The notes under the pieces are model-generated. The model searched no databases. It was not told the origin of the DNA and was given only the letters and a program-made list of their open reading frames with translations. This document shows positions 47,819 to 58,088 of a stretch of 64,000 bases of DNA, piece by piece. Position numbers and translations under genes: made by a program. The stretch lies in contig CM052360.1 of the NCBI GenBank assembly GCA_028551475.1, positions 18,464,501 through 18,528,500 on the forward strand. The letters run 5' to 3'. Numbering within the stretch: the first letter of the stretch is position 1; every line of letters begins with the position of its first letter. The stretch comes from Casuarina equisetifolia. Taxonomy: Eukaryota; Streptophyta; Magnoliopsida; Fagales; Casuarinaceae.

Positions 47819-48013
47819 TTGAGGTTAAAACACATATTCCGCATTCAGATCAAGGAGTACGCTTTCTTCTATGAGGGCAAAGACAGTCGCTGGATCAAAA
47901 ATTTATCCAAGAAAGTAATTGTTATGGCCGAAGATTCAGTCATCAAGGAAGCACGTATTTCCTTGGAGTTGTCTTACATTGAAAAAGACAACAAATGGGA
48001 ACATCTTTTGTAA
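47819..48013 (+). pseudogene. Sieve-element-occlusion-like exon, copy 3 (open)
   Basis: The open frame reads YAFFYEGKDSRWIKNLSKKV and DSVIKEARISLELSYIEKDN, ending at TAA. It is the same isolated exon as at 42745 and 63060. Confidence 0.4.
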
Positions 48014-48505
48014 ACTTAGAAGTCATTTGGTGTTATTGAAGAATGTTGACTTTGTCCTAAATATGGTTTTGAATGAAATTTTTTTAATTTTAATCCTTTT
48101 TTTAATTAAAATAAAAAAATTGGACAAGGTATATCTTAACCCAACAAATTACATGTCATCAAATAAGGAAAATGAATCAACTATTTTATTAATAATTCAT
48201 AGTACAAAGAAATTTGAATTATGGGGAATAATATTATTTTTAGAAAATCAAGTGTGAAAAATCATACATTCATAGTTTATTGTCTCTGACCATGTTAAAA
48301 GTCATTTATTTTAGCATAAAAAAATTATTGGTAAAACTCCATGATTATAAGGGATAATATCTCAAACCACTATAAGACTTAACTTTTTTTATTAGTCAAA
48401 AAATGCAACCCCTTACACTTCCTGAAATTACCAAGGTGACTGAAAAAGCACACAATAAATCTACTTATCAAGTACAAATCCTCATTGGCTCAATAGACAG
48501 CGACT
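48014..48505. other. CAD-D downstream flank
   Basis: This is an AT-rich, non-coding copy of the CAD 3' flank. CAATAAATC near 48452 and AATAAAATAG-type signals on the minus strand could serve polyadenylation, but this is not certain. Confidence 0.45.
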
Positions 48506-50219
48506 TCAAGAGCTTGACCTCAACGTGTTCCCAATGTCAATGACAAATCGGTATTTGACATCTGCTTTCTCGAGGCGCTCCATGGCAGTGTTCAAATAGT
48601 CCATGGGAATCACCTCGATGTCAGCCGTGATGTTGTGTTTGGCTGCAAAGTCCATCATTTCTTGCGTCTCCTTCATACCACCGATGCAACTCCCACCCAC
48701 TAGCTTCCTTCCTGTCATTCCATGATATTCGTTAACATAAAATCTCTCAACAGAAATGCCATTAGATGATTTCACCAAATTACTTTGAGGTGGTGGAAAA
48801 GATGGCAAGCAAATCACAAACCATAAAAGATAGCCTATGCTTACCCATGAGTAAAGGGAAGACTGGTAACTCCAATGGCTTCTCTGGTGCACCGACCATA
48901 ACAAGCTTTCCATGCGACTTCAACAGGCTAATTAGAGGCAGGAGAGGATGCTTTGCGGAGACTGTATCAATGATCCCATCCAACGTGCCTTGTGCAGCCT
49001 ATACAGTTGGTGAAGCCGGAAAGTTAGACACAATACACGAGCTAAACGACAAATTCTTTAACAAAGTTACCAACTCAGTACCTGCATCTGATCCTGGTTG
49101 TGGCTCACCAAAAACGAGTCGGCACCAAGACGTGCCAAAGCTTCCTCCTCCTTCTGGGGTGAGCTACTGATCAACGTCACCTTAACCCCCATAGCTTTGG
49201 CAAACCTTACAGCCACATGGCCGAGGCCACCGAGTCCAACCACGCCCACATGCATGCCGGGTTTGTCAAGTCCATAATATCTCAAGGGGCTGTACACAGT
49301 GATACCGGCACAAAGGAGAGGGGCACTAGCGTCTAGAGGTAGGTTATCTGGAATACGGACCACAAAGTGTTCATCCACCACCATGATATCAGAGTAGCCG
49401 CCGTATGTGGTGGTTCCGTCGTAGTACTTGGCGCCATAGGTTAGGATCATCTTGGGGCAGTAATTTTCGAGGTTATTCTCACAATTATCGCAAGAGTGAC
49501 ATGCCCCAACCATGCAGCCTACGCCAACTTTGTCTCCGACATTGAATTTCTGTACTTTGCTCCCCACCTCCGTCACTACACCCACGATCTCATGCCTGCA
49601 TTATCCCGTTCAGCAGACATAATTAAAACGTGGTATGATAACAAGTTTAGAAAATCAAACCCTGCACTGGATTTGTTGATAATATTCTATGTGGGGGACA
49701 TATATTTTTACCTCATTCATCCACGATCGATTACAGAAAGTCCAGGAAACTTTATACTTAGGGATAACCTATAATAATATACTACTTCCGTACATGGTTT
49801 GTGAAAACATACCCAGGGACAAGGGGATAGCTGGAACTGCCCCATTCATTCTTGATCATGTGAAGATCGGAGTGGCATATCCCGCAGTATTGGATTTTGA
49901 ATGTCACGTCCTTCTCTCCGGTCTCCCTGCAGTCGCACCATTATAACACAAACCAAGTTTTCAGAACATATCCAAAGTTGGAAAAGCAAAACATAAAAGA
50001 GAAGTTGTAAATCATGGATCGTTGTCGATAGTTATTGTTCTCTATATATCATGAGCTAAAGTTTCCATAGTCAAAAAGAAAGAAAGAGAATCAGAAATTA
50101 CGAGAGAAAGAGAAAGGGCACCTTCTAGAGAAGTTGAAGGGGGACAAGGCGCCAGAAGAATCCCTAGCAGCCCATCCAAAGGCCTTCCTGGGGTGCTCCT
50201 GCTTCGGTGATTTCGCCAT
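48506..50219 (-). CDS. CAD-D: cinnamyl alcohol/mannitol dehydrogenase-like alcohol dehydrogenase, intact
   Basis: Five exons join to 1086 nt (361 aa): 50122-50219, 49813-49926, 49082-49595, 48845-48998 and 48506-48711. All have GT donors and AG acceptors, with no stop or frameshift. The protein begins [20 protein letters not shown]. Exon 2 gives the catalytic-zinc GICHSDLH, exon 3 starts with GHEIVG and continues to the structural-zinc cluster [15 protein letters not shown], then [15 protein letters not shown] is the NADP-binding Rossmann motif, with SSSPQK after the second strand typical of NADP preference. Length and sequence fit the plant CAD6-9 / ELI3 / mannitol dehydrogenase / 8-hydroxygeraniol dehydrogenase class, a cytosolic NADP-linked reductase of aromatic or terpenoid aldehydes. 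The exact substrate cannot be told. It is the only uninterrupted member of the five-copy cluster here. Confidence 0.92.
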
Positions 50220-50350
50220 TTTTCTCTTTTCTTGCACGTTGGAAGCAAAAAAGGAACAATCGAAACGGAAATATGGAACAAAGGGAAGAGAAGAACGTAG
50301 AGAAAGATGCAAAGAGTGAGAGATGATCTGCAAGCCACAAATGGCATGTC

Positions 50351-50533
50351 TATATATATAGCAAGCGGAGGCGTTCGGTATCCGAGGCGCTGGCGAACTT
50401 GGTGAGCTCATGGGGGTGAGGCGCTGACGTACCTGGTGAGCTCACAGTAGTAAGAAGGCGCTGACGTACCTGGTGAGCTCACAGTAGTAAGAAGGTGGTG
50501 ACGTACTTGGTGAGCTCACGGTAGTAAAAAGGC
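50351..50533 (-). promoter_or_regulatory. CAD-D promoter: TATA box and 37-bp tandem array
   Basis: A TATATATATA at 50351-50360 lies about 130 bp upstream of the ATG. Upstream are units starting GACGTAC at 50426, 50463 and 50500 (37-bp period), each followed by TGGTGAGCTCAC, plus one variant unit without GACGTAC. This is the longest array among the paralogues and belongs to the only intact gene. Confidence 0.65.
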
Positions 50534-50998
50534 GGATTTTTTTATTTTTTAGAATTTAAATTTTCCTCCGGAGATTAATAATGCTGCTTGGGCCCACCGA
50601 TGACTGAAAGACACGGTTAAGCTTCGGTAACCAATTAATAGAATTGTGATTATGGGCTAATTTTACTCGAATTTCATTGTCTAACGATTCACCAAATTCC
50701 GAGGGGCCCAAATATTCCCAGCGTGAACAACCACTTTCTGCCCGGTCTCCCGCTCGAAGGCTCGCTTTATCCCAAGAGTAATAATCACGTAAGTTGCAGA
50801 TGTACAGAATAACCTCACAAACGTTAGCATCAGCCTGCCGAGAACAATAAAGTCAACATCCATAGGAAAGAAACTAATCCTACCGGCGAACACTATAGTA
50901 CAAGATGTACTGCGTTGCACCTTGAAATTCCTGGTTTATTACAAACGGAGACGCTGTGTCTGGCAAGCAAACTCTGCAGCTTCGAGTTTGGGAGGCAA
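50534..50998. other. CAD-D / HPR intergenic region
   Basis: The left part carries the shared distal sequence. From about 50700 the DNA is new to the window. On the minus strand 50683-50920 is open and reads as a hydrophobic peptide (DFIVLGRLMLTFVRLFC, YVIITLGIKRAFERET) ending near a possible exon boundary. I do not recognise it and it has no other copy here. It could be a lone exon or chance. Confidence 0.35.
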
Positions 50999-53901
50999 AT
51001 GGCGAAACCAGTTTCCATCGAGTTGTGGAATCCAAATGGAAGATACAGAGTTGTAAGCACAAAACCTATGCCTGGAACCCGCTGGATCAATCTCTTGGTT
51101 GAACAAGATTGTCGACTCAAATTAATTTTCCTTTGCTTGCTCTTCCCTCCTCTGCTCCGAGTCTCTTTCTTTTCAAATTCAATTCTCTTCCAACTAGATC
51201 TGTACAGTTGATGGATATCTGTTCATTCAGATATGCACAGAAAAGAAAACTATATATCTGTCGAAGATATCATTGCTTTGATCGGCAATAAGTGCGACGG
51301 AGTGATTGGACAGGTAATGATTATTTTATAGCTCAAATCATATTTTACGTTTGTAAATTTTGGTTGAGGGATGTTTTCGGCATTGCGCAGAGCAGGAGGC
51401 ACAGCTTTCATTAACATGGCTGTTGGTTATAACAATGTTGGTATCAATGCTGCTAACAAGTATGGTGTTGCTATTGGAAATACTCCTGCGAGTTATTTCC
51501 TTATTTAATCTGTTTTCTCTCTGCGTCATGTTGCATGTTGAAAAGATTTTGTGTGCGCTTTGCATGCGCTGTATGCAGATATGTGATATTATTGGATGCA
51601 TCACACATGCTTGACCATATGTCTATTGGCAGTGCATTTTGACGTTGGGCATTAGGTGACATTATGACTCTAAATCGATGAGGACCATGGACGATATACA
51701 CAACTAATTGATCATGTACAAGCAGCTGCATACATGTGTAGATGTGTGTCTGCTTTGTTTTAGTTATTGAGATCAGTTCGTTGTTGGTGTGGTTAGGGAG
51801 TACTTACAGAAACAACGGCGGAGCTAGCTGCTTCACTTTCTTTAGCGGCTGCTAGAATAATTGTTGAAACAGATGAGTTCATGAGAGCTGGCCTCTAAGA
51901 TGGGTGGCTTCCTCATTTGTATGATTACAATTAAATGCTGCTGTTCTCAATACTTTAATTTCATGTCCTCGCCTGGGGATGTGTGATGGTTTCACGGGCT
52001 AGAATAATGCATGATTTGGGTTTGTCTTTCTGATAGGTTTGTGGGAAACTTGCTTAAAGGACAGACCGTTGGAATCATTGGAGCTGGTCGTATTGGATCG
52101 GCATATGCTAGAATGATGGTAATTGCTTATTTCCTAGAATTTGGGTCATCATATGTGTATGTGGTATTTGATAGATTGATCATGGATCCTTCAGAAATAA
52201 CCAGACTTATTTCCTTTGTTTCATTCTATTTAAGCCTTATAAAGTCATTAGATTGACTATAACAACTGATTGTTTTGAATTTTGAGTTTGTAAGATTTTC
52301 AGTTGAGAAAGTATATTATAAAGTAACTGTAAGTTGTTAACATATAATTGCCAAGATGTCCAGATATTTGTCTTTTTGCCATTGTCTAACACCACAATCA
52401 GAGAGGTATGGTCTATGCCTGAGTAAATTATATGATTCCTTGGAAATCCTACTAATTAAAAGCTTCCAAAATCATTGCGAATTTGTGCTTATATCTCTGT
52501 CCCTTATCCTTTTTGAATTGGAATGCATCTTACCATGCTGATAGGAGTATATTTTGTTCTACGGTAACGGGTTGAAGGATTCAAGATGAACCTAATTTAC
52601 TATGATCTTTACTAGTCCACACGTCTGGAAAAGTTTGTTACAGGCATGTGTCAGCCAATCAGTTTTGTTAATAAGCTCTGGGCTCTTTTTGGCTTATGAT
52701 TATATGTTCCTCAGTTGCAGCTTATGGTGAGTTCCTAAAAGCCAGTGGTGAAAAACCAGTGATTTGGAAAAGAGCATCCACCATGGAAGAGGTGCTCCGT
52801 GAGGCAAATGTGGTAGGAACTCATGCAAAGAATTTAATATGCTTTCATCATCTGACATGGCATTTTAAGTTTCAGTAAAGCAGATTTCTTTGGTCCTCTG
52901 TAGATAAGCCTTCATCCAGTATTGGACAAAACCACTTATCATTTGGTCAACAAAGAAAGCCTAACAATGATGAAGAAGGTAAGACTAAACATTTCTTTTT
53001 CTTTAGGAGTTAGATGATTTAATCATATGTTTATGCAGCATGTAAAATAATACAAGTCTATACTTTTAGGAAGCAAATCCTTATAAACTGTAGTAAGGGA
53101 CCTGTAATTGATGAAGTAGCCCTTGTGGAACATCTGAAAGCGAATGCTATGTTTCGAGTTGGCCTTGATGTCTTCGAGGTAACTTCCCCACATCCTGCCT
53201 TTTGAAATTAGGTCCACAGGTAGATGATGAATATCTTCAAATTAATCAATCATTCATCTATCAATTTTGTTGGTCTAGGATGAACCCTTCATGAAACCTG
53301 GTCTTGCTGACATGAAGAATGCCATTTTGGTACCTCACATTGCTTCTGCTTCCAAGGTAATAGATGGATTCTCTGAAAAAAGATTTACTGGCCAAATGGT
53401 TGAAACAAACAGATTCTTCTATCCGCCTGCTTCTTTCAACGTTAAGTGACATAAGTAACAATATTTGCTCATGTTTATGTAGTGGACTCCTGAAGGAATG
53501 GCAACCCTGGCTGCTTTGAATGTACTGGTACAAATATGAAAGTTGAAAAGAAAAAGATAATGAGAACAATTGACATCATTATTCAAATTCTCTTTCCCTC
53601 TGATTGACTTACTTGCCAAGCACCTACTGACACTATTTCCACGTCCAAAATTACTGGGAAAGATCAAAGGATATCCAGTTTGGTTCGATCCAAACAGGGT
53701 AGAACCGTTCCTCAACGAGAATGCTCCACCTCAAGCAGTATGTGCAAGCATCGTCAACTCTAAAGTCTTAGGTACTATTATCTTTCAGTCGCCAATAGTA
53801 TTTACTCTGGAACTATCTCAAGTCTTAGCCTCAATTCATTTTTAATTGCAGGTCTACTTGTTTCAAAGCTGTCAGTATGGATGCTGGGCTGCTGGTGCTA
53901 G
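50999..53901 (+). pseudogene. HPR1: Peroxisomal hydroxypyruvate reductase (HPR1-like) pseudogene
   Basis: Exon pieces in order match plant NADH-hydroxypyruvate reductase of the photorespiratory cycle: MAKPVSIELWNPNGRYRVV (50999), EDIIALIGNKCDGVIGQ (ends 51313), NMAVGYNNVGINAANKYG (51410), LTETTAELAASLSLAAAR (51795), GQTVGIIGAGRIGSAYARMM (52040, Rossmann), EGFKMNLIYYDLY (52572), VLREAN (52790), LHPVLDKTTYHLVNKES (52912), CSKGPVIDEVALVEHL (53085), DEPFMKPGLADMKNAILVPH (53279), GYPVWFDPNRVEPFLNENAP (53669) and LLVSKL. It is broken by a lost exon 1 donor, a TA insertion near 51262, TGA near 51365, TAA after MRAGL, TAG after YYDLY and an extra A near 53077. The C-terminal SKL peroxisomal signal is followed by nine more residues. 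Introns are retained, so it is a duplicated gene and not a processed copy. Confidence 0.9.
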
Positions 53902-54437
53902 TTGTCTAGTATGTTTTTGTTTTTTTTTCTTCTGAAGATGGGGCATGAGCTCTTCTAAGATTGAATCTCTAGGAGTGCTGATCACTTGTATATTTGCGTA
54001 TGAGTGGCTATTCATAATGTATATCTACTTATTGTCTTAAAATCTAAACTATATTTTGGTTTTAATATTTGTACCCAGTTAATGGCCATAGGCCATTCAT
54101 ATCTGTTTGCACTTCTAAGTTAGGATTAGTTGGTTGATTTGAGGCCTTTTAGCATAAAAACAAAGTGACAAATCATACTCTATTTGAGAAGCCTCAACTT
54201 CAGAGAGATTTAAGCTAAAAAATGGGACAAATTAGTTGAGTCCCAAGGCAGATGTTTCATTCAAATCATAGGAGAAAGTACAAGAGAACATCAACCACAA
54301 AAGAGATTACAAGAATGATTTATGTTCTTTTGACTCATCACAGGCAGAATTTACATTGCCAAAACTTGCTACAGTATTGATTTTAGTGACGTAGGGATAT
54401 CTGCAAAAGAAAATCCAGGAGGAGGAGGTAGCTTTTT
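53902..54437. other. HPR pseudogene / kinase intergenic region
   Basis: No gene is seen. The two genes converge here, so it should contain both 3' untranslated regions. Confidence 0.5.
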
Positions 54438-55571
54438 TCAGATCACTGGTTTCTTTGGAATTGGATCAAACCCTGGAGGAGGAGGCAACGTCCTGCGGAT
54501 CACCGGTCTCTGTGGAATTGGATCAAACCCAGGAGGAAAAGGCAATGTCCTACGAATCACTGGTTTCTTTGGAACTGATTCAAAGCCAGGAGGAGGGGGA
54601 AGAGGAGGCAACTTCTCGGAAGAGTATTTATTCCCTGATCTCAATAAATGATAACTAAAACCATTTCTTGAAAATTCAGTCTCATTGAGAAAGGGGTGCT
54701 GCAACAACATCTCAGCTGTCCATCTCTTTGCTGTTTCCCTTTCAAAACACCTCATTAGGAAGTCTTTCCCAATCTCGGACATGGCTTCAGGTATCTTAGG
54801 TGACCTCCTCACAATCTTACTCATCAAAGGTTCCTCTCCGTTGCAATCCCATAGCCTCCTTCCACTGATCATCTCAACCACTATACACCCCAAAGACCAT
54901 ATATCCAAAGAAGATTTGATTTCACCAAGTAAAACCGATTCTGGGGACATATAAAGGGATGTTCCTCGGAAGTGAAACTTTCTTGGGCAGAGCCCATCTT
55001 CTTCTCCAAGAATCTTTGAGAGGCCGAAGTCACTGATCTTTAAGCTACGTGCACCCTCTGGAGAATGAAAAACGAGAATGTTTTCCGGTTTAAGATCACA
55101 GTGTACGTATCCTTTTCTATGTATGCAATGCAGACCTCTAAGTATCATTCTTGTATACTTTCGGACGTCACTTTCTGGAAACTTTCCTCCACTTCTCTGC
55201 ATCAAATCTTGAAGAGTGCCTCCCGATGCATACTCTAGTAGTAGATTATAGAACCATTCACCGTTTTCAAAGGAAAGATCAGAGCCGAAACAACGAACAA
55301 CTCCAGGAGAGTTGGCAAATTCTCGGAAGATCATCTCCTCTTTCATCAGCGTTGAGGAACCTCTAACATTGGCAGACTTCACTGCTAGTAATCCAGAAGG
55401 AGAACCGGAGTTTCTTGAGACCGCCAAAGTCACCGAACCGTACGATCCTTTCCCCAGAAATCTAACTTTGGCCCATGTAATGGGTGAGTATCGGAACGCC
55501 CGAGAGGGGTCTCGAATCGGTAACCAGGGTTCCTGCAAGTATCGATCGAAGAGATGATGACTCGGATACAT
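54438..55571 (-). CDS. MAPKKK-like serine/threonine kinase, copy 2, intact
   Basis: A single exon of 377 aa starts from MYPSHHLFDR. The frame is open for 44 more codons upstream (to 55703), but the paralogue at 1-1019 loses that extension by a 2-bp difference, so the internal ATG is chosen. Kinase features by residue: glycine loop GKGSYGSV (40-47), AVK lysine (65), HCDLKPEN (157-164), DFG (181-183), GTSLYMSPE activation segment (203-211) and DIWSLGC (223-229). The catalytic loop has HCD instead of HRD, as is usual for plant MEKK-like MAPKKK17/18/20 kinases. These relay stress signals to MAPKKs. After the kinase domain, residues 325-377 form three 19-residue repeats with PPGF and PVIRRTL, an unusual proline-rich tail. 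The full catalytic set suggests an active kinase. Confidence 0.9.
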   Translation of the reverse strand: MYPSHHLFDRYLQEPWLPIRDPSRAFRYSPITWAKVRFLGKGSYGSVTLAVSRNSGSPSGLLAVKSANVRGSSTLMKEEMIFREFANSPGVVRCFGSDLSFENGEWFYNLLLEYASGGTLQDLMQRSGGKFPESDVRKYTRMILRGLHCIHRKGYVHCDLKPENILVFHSPEGARSLKISDFGLSKILGEEDGLCPRKFHFRGTSLYMSPESVLLGEIKSSLDIWSLGCIVVEMISGRRLWDCNGEEPLMSKIVRRSPKIPEAMSEIGKDFLMRCFERETAKRWTAEMLLQHPFLNETEFSRNGFSYHLLRSGNKYSSEKLPPLPPPPGFESVPKKPVIRRTLPFPPGFDPIPQRPVIRRTLPPPPGFDPIPKKPVI

Positions 55572-55716
55572 TGTCACATAGGAATTGAAGGAGACCGAGA
55601 AGAAAAAATGGAACTTCGAGGGTCTCTGTGATCTGAGCGCTCTGAGGAGAAGACGTAGCCTTCCCGCCTGAAATCTATAGCCGTTGCGCTTTGTGAATCC
55701 CACTCGGACTTGGTCT

Positions 55717-55800
55717 GGTATTTATAGTCGGTCTAGTCCGGATCCTAGTTGGTCTTGGTCTGGCAATTATAGTCGGTTTAGTATCCTATCGGCTTTAGGA
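55717..55800 (-). promoter_or_regulatory. Kinase copy 2 promoter
   Basis: On the minus strand a TATAAATA box is present at about 55719-55727, roughly 150 bp upstream of the chosen ATG and only about 20 bp upstream of the upstream-most ATG at 55703. This again favours MYPSHH as the start. Two units of the 45-bp repeat seen at 1158-1275 are present. Confidence 0.65.
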
Positions 55801-56640
55801 GTCATACTCCGTGGATTTATTTATTTATTTATTATTTTTAATTTCCCTCCGGAGATTAGTAATGCTTCTTGGGCCCACCGATGACTGAAAAACACTGTTA
55901 ACCTTCGTAGACCAATTAATAGAATTGTGATTATGGCCTGATTTTTATCGAATTTCATTGTATAACAATTCACCAAATCCGAAACGTGGATTTTAGTCAC
56001 GTGTTAACTAGAAAATCTGATAGATTATAATTTAACCAATCGAATTTTTGTATGCAAACATTGTCAGCCATTTACAAGCTTTTGAAATTTGACTTCGTAC
56101 TACAATCTAAAATCTAAGGAAAACACTACCTTCGTGGTATAGAAGCAACAATGAGGAAATAAGCAATGACCTATAGGAGAAAATCTCCATTTTCCACCAT
56201 TGTAGTGTTGTATGTCATTTCTTTAAAAAAAATTGTTTTTAATGTTGTTTTGGGTGCATTAGGGATTGAGAAAATTTTACTCTCTGTTTCTAAGATGGCT
56301 GAAAACTTTTCCTGCTTCTTTGTTTTTAATAAAAATGGATTTTCAATTAAGAACATGAAGAGCAAACAAACAATGCTTACAAAGACTAAACAAGGAACCT
56401 GTACAACAAGTCATTGAAGTTCTTTGCGAAGAGAAACTTTCTACATAATTCAACTTGTATTCAAACTTATGAAACATTATAAACTACTAATATGTTCATC
56501 GGGAATCATCGGAGTAGCAAAACCTTAAGAAAGATCCAAAAACATTACTCAATCATCGAATAATGGTGACATTTGAATCCACCCAAAATGTTATAAAACA
56601 GCAGACCTAATTACTGATAAAGAAACTACGCATGAAGAAA
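55801..56640. other. Kinase distal flank, paralogous to 12068-12754 and 20541-21379
   Basis: A plus-strand ORF at 56166-56417 (LGALGIEKILLSVSKMAEN, FVFNKNGFSIKNMKS) is the best version of a segment that recurs in the two other flanks with stops. It may be a relic exon of an unrecognised gene. Confidence 0.4.
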
Positions 56641-57966
56641 TCAACGACAACCTACATTATGCAGAAGTTCTCGGTAAAGTTCAGCCCTGTCATTGGCAGT
56701 GGAAAGCGCTATTGTCAGATTGTTGATCTGAATCTCCAAGGCGCAGCATTTTTCTTCTAGTCCGCGCACACGACTATGGAAGCTTTCATTGGATGAAGTT
56801 ACTTTATTAAGCCTTGCAGCACTCTCAAAGTTCTCTATCTGTAACCTCTGGCAAGCTTGTGCAGCTCCAACCACACGGGCTCTGTAACTCTGAGAGAACT
56901 CTACTGCGTCAGAAAGCTTTGAAGCATTAGTGTTGTTTCTTTCTTCATCCTCCTTGCGTTGGTGGAGTGGCGCCTCCAGTAATTTCTGATGAGAAGTTGC
57001 AGCTGCTAGTTTTGACTTGAGCTCGGCTTTCTCTTCCTCAAACTTTAAGCGGTATCCATCAAGTTGTTCTTGGATGCCTCGGTAGACCTCTAGTGATTTA
57101 GTGGCTTCATCAAGCTCGTCAGCGATCTTTTCATATTCTGCTTTTGAATTCAGCAGATGTAGTTCATAATTGGAGATAATACCTTGGTCATGCTCATGGC
57201 ATCCATCTGCAGCCCTAAGCTTCACGACTAGGTCGCTTTTCTCTTTCTCTAGCTTTTTGCACTGCTCTAGAAAACGGTCCAGAAGAGTATGTAAGCTTGA
57301 AATTTCAGCATTATGTTCAACAATGAGGCTCTTCTTATCTTCTTCCCACTTGTGGGTTTGTTCTTCATAACAACGCCGGATGTGTTCGGAGGCTTCAGTT
57401 GCAGCAGTAAGCTTTGCCATGAGATCCTTCTTTTCCTCCCACGGGGGGCTGTCTTCTTCATAAGCATGAGTCCTTGCAACAGATGAGTCGTTCTGGTCAT
57501 CCTCCAACTTTTCATTATCCTTTTCTTGGTGACCCGGAACCTCTTTGGAGAGTTCTGCAGCCACTGGAAATGTTTCCGTTTCGAATGCAACTAGTTCTTC
57601 CACCCATGGGTGCTGGGTTCTCTCTTTCATAAACGCCCATAATTCTTCTGTATCTGTATCTGTTGCTCCATTAAAAGCTTCCGGAGTTTGAAGCCCAGTA
57701 TTTCCCTCGATGCCACTGTCACTTGCGCACAAAACCCAATCATTTTGCTCAAATTCCTCGTCCTCTTCATTTTCCCTGGTTGTGGTATTCAGGTCATTGT
57801 TGATCTCATTGCTTCCGTTGCCATTGTCATTAATTTCTTCTTCCCGTACAACATTTCCTTCATCTTCTGAAGCTTCTCGGTCCTCTAGCAGGGGCTCATC
57901 CTCTCGCTCTTTGCTTTCCTGCTCAGCAGAACAAAAACAAATAGATCCATCATAAGTCATCACCAA
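56641..57966 (-). CDS. Acidic coiled-coil protein, unrecognised family
   Basis: One open frame of 441 codons runs from MVMTYDGSICF. The first 160 residues are highly acidic with Asn runs. From about residue 175 to the end, heptad-rich sequence (for example KLTAATEASEHIRRCYEEQ, LLDRFLEQCKKLEKEKSDL, LKFEEEKAELKSKLAAATS) predicts a long coiled coil, and it ends ELYRELLHNVGCR. There is no transmembrane segment. The function is not recognisable. It may be a complete gene or the last exon of gene X lying upstream of it on the same strand. A second copy (21380-29960) is split by a Copia element. Confidence 0.75.
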   Translation of the reverse strand: MVMTYDGSICFCSAEQESKEREDEPLLEDREASEDEGNVVREEEINDNGNGSNEINNDLNTTTRENEEDEEFEQNDWVLCASDSGIEGNTGLQTPEAFNGATDTDTEELWAFMKERTQHPWVEELVAFETETFPVAAELSKEVPGHQEKDNEKLEDDQNDSSVARTHAYEEDSPPWEEKKDLMAKLTAATEASEHIRRCYEEQTHKWEEDKKSLIVEHNAEISSLHTLLDRFLEQCKKLEKEKSDLVVKLRAADGCHEHDQGIISNYELHLLNSKAEYEKIADELDEATKSLEVYRGIQEQLDGYRLKFEEEKAELKSKLAAATSHQKLLEAPLHQRKEDEERNNTNASKLSDAVEFSQSYRARVVGAAQACQRLQIENFESAARLNKVTSSNESFHSRVRGLEEKCCALEIQINNLTIALSTANDRAELYRELLHNVGCR

Positions 57967-58088
57967 TTAATTTACCATAGCTTGCCCGAAGGACAGCAAA
58001 AAGACGCTAAGGAATTCTGGTGCAATGGCAATTAACTCCGGTAGTCATATTATTAGTTTACACCAAGCATGCATGAACATGTAATTGT

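Noticed and set aside
55572..55703. 44-residue N-terminal extension of kinase copy 2
   Set aside because: The frame is not kept in the paralogue, and the TATA box lies only about 20 bp before that ATG, so this is more likely 5' untranslated sequence.
57170..57955. Plus-strand Ser/Leu-rich ORFs opposite the coiled-coil gene
   Set aside because: These are shadows of the Glu/Lys-rich coiled-coil codons on the other strand.
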